DNA of 6,595 bases from contig JAHFEM010000112.1 of the NCBI GenBank assembly GCA_023248505.1, positions 1 to 6,595 on the forward strand. The letters run 5' to 3'. Both the position numbers and the translations under genes were made by a program. This DNA is from Nitrospirota bacterium (GTDB taxonomy: Bacteria; Nitrospirota; Nitrospiria; SBBL01; Manganitrophaceae). Below are positions 1-4,650 of the stretch, in pieces (positions within the stretch are counted from its first letter, which is position 1; every line of letters starts with the position of its first letter). The notes below the pieces were generated by a model. The model worked only from the letters and a program-made list of their open reading frames with translations. It was not told the origin of the DNA and ran no database searches.

Positions 1-2188
1 GCAGGGCGCCGAAGGTGAGAAAGTCGTAGACTGAGCTGATCGGCCCGATGTAAATCATGAATTTTCGAATGAGCGAGACATCCCAGCGGTGCGGCTTGCG
101 GATGAAGGTCGGATCGACATTGTCGGTCGGAATCGTGATCTGAGCCAAATCATAGAGAAAGTTATTGAGCAGAATCTGCATCGGCAGCATGGGAAGAAAC
201 GGCAGAAAAAGGGAGGCGCCCGCCATGCTGAACATGTTTCCGAAATTGGAGCTGGTCCCCATGAGAAGATACTTCATGACGTTGCCGAACGCCTTTCTCC
301 CCTCGATGATGCCGTTGTGCAACACCCGGAGGCTGCGCTCCAGCAAGATAATATCGGAGGCCTCTTTTGCCGCATCCACCGCCGAGGCGACCGAGATGCC
401 GACATCGGCCGTATGCAGCGCGGGGGCGTCATTGATCCCGTCGCCTAGGAAGCCGACGACATGGCCGCGATGCTGGAGCGCACGAATAATCCGGTCCTTC
501 TGACGCGGCGAGACCCGAGCGAAAATCTTGACCCGTTCCGCCGCGTGGGCCAGCGCCGGATCGCTCATCCGGTCAATCTCCTCTCCCAACATGAGACGGG
601 CTTGATTCATGCCGACGGCCGAGCAAACGTGACGGGTGACCAATTCATTATCGCCCGTTAAGATCTTCACCCTGACGCCGTCTTGCCGGAGGGATCGAAG
701 AACCTCCGCCGCCTCTTCCAAGGGAGGATCAAGGAAAGCCACAAATCCGACCAGCACCAGATCCCTCTCGTCGGTCGCATGATAAAGGGGTTGTTTCGGA
801 ACAGTTCGATACGCCACCGCCAATAAGCGATACCCCTCCCCGCTCAGCGCCTGATAAACGGTCTTGCTCTCTGATTTTGCCTTCGTGTCGAATGGCGCCT
901 CCTTTCCATTCGCTTCAAAGCGCACACATTGGGGGAAGACCGCTTCGGGCGCCCCCTTGGTGATCAAGAGCTGTTCTCCCTCCTTTTCGACCACCACAGA
1001 GAGCCGCCGTCGCTCGAAATCAAATGGAATCTCATCGATTTTTCGATACCCTTCAATATCCGGTTTACCGCATTTCAGAATCGCCGCATCCAGAGGGCTT
1101 TTGATCCCGGTCTCATGGAAGCTGTTCAGATAGGCAAAGAAAAGAACACGGTCGGAGGCCCCCCCCAGCGAATCGATCTGCTTGGAGAGGGTCATCTCCC
1201 CCCGGGTCAGGGTTCCGGTTTTATCGCTGCAGAGAATATCGATGCTGCCGAAGTTTTGAATCGCGGAGAGGTGCTTAACGATGACCTTCTGCCGGGCCAT
1301 ATGCGCCGCCCCCTGTGAGAGGGTGACCGACGTGATCATCGGGAGAAACTCCGGGGTGAGGCCGACCGCCAAGGCGACGGCGAAAAGGAGGGACTCAAGC
1401 ATGTCCCGATGCAGCACGGCGCTGACCATCAAAACAAAGAGGACAAGGAAGAAGACGGTTTGCATGATCAGGTATCCGAATTGGCGGGCGCCGCGTTCAA
1501 ACTCGGTCTCGGGAGGAGGAGCAGCGAGGAGCGTTGCAATATCGCCGAAAGCGGTCTTACGGCCGGTCGCCGTGACAAGGGCCGTTGCGGTGCCGCTGAC
1601 GACCGAGGTGCCGAGAAGCGCCATATTCTTTGCGTCGGCGATGGAAGAAGGGATGGTGATCAGGTCGACCGCCTCTTTCTCGACCGGGACCGACTCACCG
1701 GTCAGTGCCGCTTGCTGAACGTGGAGGTCCCGGGCCTGAATGAGTCGAACATCCGCGGGGACGAGATCCCCGGCACAGAGTCGAACGATGTCGCCCGGGA
1801 CCAGATCACGCCGTGGGATCTCAACCCGAATGCCGTCTCGAAGAGTGGTGGCCATTGGCGCGACCTCCTTCCGGAGCCGATCGGCGATATGCTGCGAGCG
1901 ACGGGTCTGGATGAAATTGAGTGTCACTCCCACCAGAACCATCGCGATAATGATGGAGGCATTGATCCACTCTCCCAAAAAGGCAGAGAGGAGGCTTGCG
2001 GTCAGCAGCATCAAGATAAGCGGGTTGGACAACAGGAGCAAGAATTGTTTGACAGCCGATCTCCGCAGTCTGGGGGCAGGTTCGTTTGGACCGCACCGGT
2101 AGAACCGTCGAAACGCCTCCTGCGTGGTCAAACCACGGTCGGAGGTGTCTAGTTGTTTAAAAAGATCTGAGAGAGATGTCGGCTGCAT
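1..2188 (-). CDS. mgtA: Magnesium-translocating P-type ATPase (MgtA/MgtB, P3B type), C-terminus cut by window edge
   Basis: This inner-membrane pump is expected to use ATP to bring Mg2+ into the cytoplasm. The frame reads without interruption for 729 codons from ATG 2188 and runs off the left edge. Visible in order: M1-M2 hydrophobic segments (about 48-70 and 74-94), the actuator motif TGES (163-166), the M4 motif LTPEFLPM (from 277, typical of MgtA/MgtB), the phosphorylation motif DKTGTLT with Asp322, KGAPE in the nucleotide-binding domain (411-415), TGDN (511-514), GDGINDAP (582-589), and M5-M6, where NNFLYDLAQ (from 675) matches the MgtA M6 signature. The N-terminus is about 50 residues shorter than E. 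coli MgtA, judged by the phosphorylated Asp (322 here, 373 there from memory). An in-frame TAA lies about 25 codons upstream, and ATG 2188 is the only ATG after it; its ribosome site (GGAG about 15 nt upstream) is weak. M7-M10 and roughly the last 130 residues are outside the window. It is divergent to the CDF gene. Family assignment is very secure; Mg2+ specificity follows from the family. Confidence 0.96.
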   Translation of the reverse strand, partial: MQPTSLSDLFKQLDTSDRGLTTQEAFRRFYRCGPNEPAPRLRRSAVKQFLLLLSNPLILMLLTASLLSAFLGEWINASIIIAMVLVGVTLNFIQTRRSQHIADRLRKEVAPMATTLRDGIRVEIPRRDLVPGDIVRLCAGDLVPADVRLIQARDLHVQQAALTGESVPVEKEAVDLITIPSSIADAKNMALLGTSVVSGTATALVTATGRKTAFGDIATLLAAPPPETEFERGARQFGYLIMQTVFFLVLFVLMVSAVLHRDMLESLLFAVALAVGLTPEFLPMITSVTLSQGAAHMARQKVIVKHLSAIQNFGSIDILCSDKTGTLTRGEMTLSKQIDSLGGASDRVLFFAYLNSFHETGIKSPLDAAILKCGKPDIEGYRKIDEIPFDFERRRLSVVVEKEGEQLLITKGAPEAVFPQCVRFEANGKEAPFDTKAKSESKTVYQALSGEGYRLLAVAYRTVPKQPLYHATDERDLVLVGFVAFLDPPLEEAAEVLRSLRQDGVRVKILTGDNELVTRHVCSAVGMNQARLMLGEEIDRMSDPALAHAAERVKIFARVSPRQKDRIIRALQHRGHVVGFLGDGINDAPALHTADVGISVASAVDAAKEASDIILLERSLRVLHNGIIEGRKAFGNVMKYLLMGTSSNFGNMFSMAGASLFLPFLPMLPMQILLNNFLYDLAQITIPTDNVDPTFIRKPHRWDVSLIRKFMIYIGPISSVYDFLTFGAL

Positions 2189-2250
2189 GCTGATCGTGAA
2201 CCGCTCCGGTTGCAGATAAATCCGAGTGGATGATCTGAACCTTTTCTTTG

Positions 2251-2279
2251 ATTATGACCTTCGGTGGAAAGAAGGTCCA
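2251..2279 (-). promoter_or_regulatory. Candidate sigma70-type promoter of mgtA
   Basis: Read on the minus strand, TGGACC (2279-2274) and CATAAT (2256-2251) are separated by 17 nt. They match the -35 and -10 consensus at 4 of 6 and 5 of 6 positions. Transcription would start near 2244, leaving a leader of about 55 nt before ATG 2188. That is much shorter than the long Mg2+-sensing mgtA leader of enteric bacteria, so a riboswitch of that kind is not supported from this start. Predicted by eye only. Confidence 0.45.
2256..2277. promoter_or_regulatory. Perfect inverted repeat GACCTTC-N8-GAAGGTC filling the mgtA promoter spacer (operator candidate)
   Basis: The two 7-bp arms (2256-2262 and 2271-2277) are exact reverse complements with 8 nt between them. 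The repeat spans from the first base of the candidate -10 into the -35 of the mgtA promoter. A dyad at this place is the usual position for a repressor or MerR-type activator site, although the 17-bp spacer is shorter than classic MerR promoters. A second, overlapping dyad AGGTC-CA-GACCT lies at 2273-2284. No regulator gene is present in the window. It could also fold as an RNA hairpin if transcribed from the rightward side. Confidence 0.45.
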
Positions 2280-2296
2280 GACCTCCTTTTGGGGTG

Positions 2297-2326
2297 TTGA
2301 TTCGACCCGGTAAGACGTCCTAGAGT
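2297..2326 (+). promoter_or_regulatory. Candidate promoter of the CDF gene
   Basis: TTGATT (2297-2302) and TAGAGT (2321-2326) are separated by 18 nt, each matching the sigma70 consensus at 4 of 6 positions. The start of transcription would be near 2333, about 130 nt before the CDF start codon. One copy of the GACGTCCTA repeat overlaps the first two bases of the -10. The match is modest and unverified. Confidence 0.3.
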
Positions 2327-2374
2327 AAAAGTGAGAAGGTTGGAGAGGTCCACTCGATTATCATCGACGTCCTA
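2314..2374. repeat. 9-bp direct repeat GACGTCCTA, two copies 52 bp apart
   Basis: Identical copies lie at 2314-2322 and 2366-2374 in the divergent control region. Each contains the palindrome GACGTC. The start-to-start distance of 52 bp is close to five turns of B-DNA, so proteins bound at both copies would sit on the same face. The first copy touches the candidate CDF -10 and the second lies about 35-40 bp downstream of the predicted start. An operator pair is an inference; chance is possible for a 9-mer. Confidence 0.35.
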
Positions 2375-2393
2375 ATCAGGAAAAAGAGGAGCG

Positions 2394-2459
2394 ATGGCAT
2401 CCTCATCGGCCGGAAGCAAACAGGCACATCCATCAATCCGTCTCGACGATGTAAGGTGA
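2394..2459 (+). CDS. Possible 21-aa upstream ORF, overlapping the CDF ribosome site
   Basis: ATG at 2394 follows a purine-rich GAGGAG (2386-2391) whose spacing is short (2 nt, or 4 nt if only the GAGG core pairs). The frame runs 21 codons to TGA at 2457-2459, only 5 nt before the CDF ATG and in a different frame. The peptide begins MASSSAGSKQ, is Ser/Ala-rich and hydrophilic, and resembles no family I know. Its stop sits on the CDF Shine-Dalgarno, which is the arrangement for translational coupling or a leader peptide. It may equally be a chance ORF. Confidence 0.3.
   Translation: MASSSAGSKQAHPSIRLDDVR
2453..2458 (+). promoter_or_regulatory. Ribosome binding site deciding the CDF start
   Basis: AAGGTG lies 6 nt before ATG 2465. 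A GTG at 2456 is in frame three codons earlier but lies inside this site and has no good ribosome site of its own, so the ATG is preferred. Confidence 0.6.
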
Positions 2460-2464
2460 ACGGG

Positions 2465-3427
2465 ATGCCCCTTTCTTCATCCCAAAAAGCGATTTTTACC
2501 GCCATGGCGGCGAATCTCGCCATCGCCATCACCAAGTTTATCGCCGCGGAGGTGAGCGGCAGCTCGGCGATGCGCGCGGAAGGAATCCATTCGGTGGTCG
2601 ACACCGGAAACGGTCTTCTCCTCCTGCTCGGCATGCGGATGAGCAGGAAGCCGGCTGATCCGAACCATCCCTTCGGCTACGGTAAGGAGCTTTACTTTTG
2701 GACACTGATTGTCGCGATGTGGATCTTTGCGGTCGGCGGCGGAATGTCGATCTATGAAGGGATCACGCACCTGCGGCATCCGCGCCCTCTGGAGAGCGTC
2801 TTCCTGAGCTATCTCGTTCTGGGCGTCTCCGCGATTTTTGACGGATTCTCGTGGCGCATCGCATACGGGGCGTTTCGGGGGGGTGCAGGGAGGCGGCCGA
2901 TCTGGCAGGCCATTCATGTCACCAAAGATCTGACCATCCCCGCCGTTTTGTTTGAAGACTCAGCCGCCCTCCTCGGATTGGCCGCAGCCTTCCTCGGGAT
3001 CACCTTCGGCTATTATCTGAACAATCCCTCATTCGACGGCATCGCCTCGATTCTCATCGGCGTTCTCCTGGCCGCCGTGGCCTTGCTCCTCGGATATGAG
3101 AGCCGGGGACTTCTGGTCGGAGAGAGCGCCGATCCGAAGACGATCTCAAGCATCCGTGCCTTGGTCGAGAAAGATCCGGCCGTGGTGCAGGTGATCCGGG
3201 TTCTGACGATGCACTTCGGACCCAACGAGATCCTCCTGAATCTGGAAGTGCAATTCAAGGGGGACCTTCCTGTGGGAGAGATCGCCCCGATCATCGATCG
3301 GCTGGAGCGGACGATCCGTGAGCATCACCCCGAGATCCGGCGGATCTTTATCGAAGCGGAGACACCCCCGCCGCATCGTTTTGCGCCGGGCAGTATCGAG
3401 CCGGAAAAAGGAGAGGAGCGGGGGTAG
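2465..3427 (+). CDS. Cation diffusion facilitator (CDF) family transporter, ZnT9-like subgroup
   Basis: This is an inner-membrane antiporter expected to move divalent metal ions (Zn2+, Fe2+, Mn2+ or Co2+) out of the cytoplasm in exchange for protons. The 320-residue protein has the family's usual length. Six membrane segments can be read at about 9-29, 35-57, 76-97, 112-133, 157-182 and 192-211, followed by a cytoplasmic regulatory domain (about 225-300) ending in the conserved IFIEAE. The TM2 metal site reads HSVVD (His42 and Asp46), the spacing used by YiiP Asp45/Asp49. TM5 carries Glu164-Asp165 in FEDSAALLG instead of the classical HxxxD, as in the ZnT9 (SLC30A9)-like branch. HPFGYGKELYFW (68-79) and GGGMSIYEG (91-99) are also typical of that branch. 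It is divergent to the MgtA-type pump, which supports a role in metal balance. No clear terminator follows, so transcription may continue towards the PRPP synthetase gene. Family is secure; the metal is not predictable. Confidence 0.93.
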   Translation: MPLSSSQKAIFTAMAANLAIAITKFIAAEVSGSSAMRAEGIHSVVDTGNGLLLLLGMRMSRKPADPNHPFGYGKELYFWTLIVAMWIFAVGGGMSIYEGITHLRHPRPLESVFLSYLVLGVSAIFDGFSWRIAYGAFRGGAGRRPIWQAIHVTKDLTIPAVLFEDSAALLGLAAAFLGITFGYYLNNPSFDGIASILIGVLLAAVALLLGYESRGLLVGESADPKTISSIRALVEKDPAVVQVIRVLTMHFGPNEILLNLEVQFKGDLPVGEIAPIIDRLERTIREHHPEIRRIFIEAETPPPHRFAPGSIEPEKGEERG

Positions 3428-3479
3428 GTCTCCACACTGATCCCCTATGTTGTTTCCAATGGGTGGGAGGAGGATCGTT

Positions 3480-3524
3480 ATGAAGAAATGGATCAGGTTG
3501 ACTCAATACCCGGATATTTGTTAA
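3480..3524 (+). CDS. Possible 14-aa small ORF with strong ribosome site, before prs-like gene
   Basis: ATG 3480 is preceded by AGGAGG (3468-3473) with ideal 6-nt spacing, the best ribosome site in the window. The frame encodes MKKWIRLTQYPDIC and stops at TAA 3522-3524, 25 nt before the next start codon. It could be a leader peptide, a gene remnant, or a ribosome site whose original gene has decayed. An overlapping frame from ATG 3488 runs into the next gene but lacks its own ribosome site and family features. No function can be assigned. Confidence 0.35.
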   Translation: MKKWIRLTQYPDIC

Positions 3525-3526
3525 AC
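3498..3526 (+). promoter_or_regulatory. Weak candidate promoter for the PRPP synthetase-like gene
   Basis: TTGACT (3498-3503, 5 of 6 to the -35 consensus) is followed after 17 nt by TTAAAC (3521-3526), which matches the -10 only at 3 of 6. The local sequence is more AT-rich than the flanking genes. It lies inside the 14-codon small ORF. If used, the transcript would start only about 15-20 nt before ATG 3550. Confidence 0.22.
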
Positions 3527-3549
3527 CCCGATTTGGTTGGGATTAGAAA

Positions 3550-4458
3550 ATGGAGGCCCATTGCAGCGAGCCTAATACAAAATTTTTTATTACACCCTCG
3601 GCGGATCATCTGCGCCCGCGGCTGGAAGCACTTGGCGCCCGCATCGGCGCCTGGGAGTCCTTTCGATTTGCCGATGGCGAGCGTGGCTATCGCCTGGGCG
3701 AGCAGGTGACGGGAGAATCGGTTGCGGTGGTCGGCTCGGTCATGCCGGACCCGGCATCGCTCTTCGACCTCATCGCGCTGGAGCGGCTGCTGGTTGAAAA
3801 CGGAGGGCGACGTCCGGCGCTGATCATCCCCTATCTCGGCTACGCCCGTCAAGATCGGCCGGCTCGCAGCGGGGAGGGAAGCTTGGGAGTGGTCGTCGTA
3901 GGTCTGCTGCAGAATCTGGGGGCGGAGCGCATCGTGGCGCTCGACATTCATAGCAGCGCAGTCTTCGCGGCACTGGGCCCGCATACAGTGGAGGCGAGCG
4001 CCATCGCATTATTCGCGCATCACCTCGCGTCCGGAAGCCCCATCGACACGGTGGTCGCTCCGGATAGAGGCGCCCGCCACCGCGCTGAGAGGCTGGCCGG
4101 TCGCCTTCTCCCCCCCGCAACGGTAGCCGTGATCGAGAAAATCCGACCGCGTCCGAATGTCGCCCAAGCGATGCGCCTGGAGGGGGAGGTCACCGGTCGG
4201 CGCGTGCTGATCATCGATGACATGATCGATACCGGCGGAACCCTCTGCGAGGCGGTGCGACTGCTGGTGGCAGGCGGTGCCACGAGCATCCGCGTCGCAG
4301 CCACGCACGGAATCTTCTCCCACGATGCGCGGGAGAAAATCCTGCGCCTCCCGGTCGATCAACTCATCGTGACCAATTCGCTGCCCCAGCCGGAGCAGAC
4401 GCGCATCGAAGTGTTGGATATCACCTCCGCGCTTCTGGCGGCACTCTCTCGGATTTGA
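3550..4458 (+). CDS. prs: Ribose-phosphate pyrophosphokinase (PRPP synthetase), divergent short form
   Basis: Cytosolic enzyme expected to transfer diphosphate from ATP to ribose 5-phosphate, giving PRPP for nucleotide, His, Trp and NAD synthesis. The 302-residue protein keeps the family landmarks: FADGE (40-44, FSDGE in E. coli), YARQDR (98-103), DIH with catalytic-type His134, EKIRPRPNVAQAM with the flexible-loop Lys197 and Arg199, and the PRPP loop DDMIDTGGT (223-231). It departs from housekeeping Prs after RQDR, where the short RPARSGEG replaces the usual RxRxPITAK stretch, and PDRGARHRA stands where PDIGGxxRA is normal. Both resemble archaeal or class III-like and secondary bacterial paralogs. 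An in-frame TAG two codons upstream fixes ATG 3550 as the earliest ATG, but the ribosome site is poor. The cell may have another, canonical prs elsewhere. An alternative is a PRPP-synthetase-like phosphoribosyl enzyme, but the retained active-site residues favour a working synthetase. Confidence 0.88.
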   Translation: MEAHCSEPNTKFFITPSADHLRPRLEALGARIGAWESFRFADGERGYRLGEQVTGESVAVVGSVMPDPASLFDLIALERLLVENGGRRPALIIPYLGYARQDRPARSGEGSLGVVVVGLLQNLGAERIVALDIHSSAVFAALGPHTVEASAIALFAHHLASGSPIDTVVAPDRGARHRAERLAGRLLPPATVAVIEKIRPRPNVAQAMRLEGEVTGRRVLIIDDMIDTGGTLCEAVRLLVAGGATSIRVAATHGIFSHDAREKILRLPVDQLIVTNSLPQPEQTRIEVLDITSALLAALSRI

Positions 4459-4470
4459 AAAAAGAATTCC

Positions 4471-4488
4471 ATCCCCCTTTTGGGGGAT
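4471..4488. terminator. Perfect 7-bp hairpin (ATCCCCC-TTTT-GGGGGAT) after the prs-like gene, possible terminator
   Basis: The arms 4471-4477 and 4482-4488 pair perfectly around a TTTT loop, 12 nt after the stop codon. On the plus strand no T-run follows, so it is not a canonical intrinsic terminator for that strand. On the minus strand a run of six T (complement of the A-run at 4458-4463) follows after 7 nt. It may stop transcription, protect the 3' end of the mRNA, or act weakly in both directions. Confidence 0.4.
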
Positions 4489-4615
4489 CGTCGAAGACGA
4501 ATGTTCCCCGGTAAAATAGGTCAACAGGAATGACGCGTGATGGCGGAGGGTGCAGGCTTTTGGGTACCTCCGATTCCTTCAATTTCGACCTCGACCATTA
4601 CACTGATCGAAGAGG

Positions 4616-4629
4616 ATGACGGGCGTCAT
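4616..4629. promoter_or_regulatory. Palindrome ATGACG-GG-CGTCAT upstream of the acyl-AMP ligase gene
   Basis: Perfect 6+2+6 inverted repeat ending 21 nt before ATG 4651, just upstream of the ribosome site. The rest of the 4459-4650 gap has a -10-like TAAAAT at 4512-4517 without a convincing -35, and no other structure that I can support. The palindrome could be an operator or a 5' leader hairpin. If translation began at the in-frame ATG 4540 it would lie inside the coding region. Confidence 0.3.
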
Positions 4630-4650
4630 TCCGAGAGGATAAAAAGGCAG

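Noticed and set aside
1409..2152. Long plus-strand frame of 247 codons opposite the ATPase gene, with others at 89-448, 929-1318 and 1281-1718
   Set aside because: These are antisense shadows of the continuous, motif-complete MgtA frame. Their translations are rich in Arg/Asp/Gly with no recognisable fold.
2281..2287. AGGAGGT on the minus strand, a perfect Shine-Dalgarno, in the mgtA upstream region
   Set aside because: No ATG, GTG or TTG lies at a usable distance downstream on that strand, and it lies upstream of the candidate promoter start.
2189..2393. Mg2+ riboswitch (M-box or enteric mgtA leader) between the divergent genes
   Set aside because: The predicted mgtA leader is about 55 nt, and no M-box-like set of conserved elements was recognised. 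A much earlier start could reopen the question.
3488..3709. 73-codon plus-strand frame spanning the start of the prs-like gene
   Set aside because: It overlaps the conserved N-terminus of the synthetase in another frame and has no ribosome site of its own at a usable distance.
4009..4524. Minus-strand frame of 171 codons opposite the prs-like gene, and a 163-codon one at 3493-3984
   Set aside because: Both are mirror frames of a well-supported PRPP synthetase gene in GC-rich DNA, with low-complexity composition and no ribosome site or family motif.
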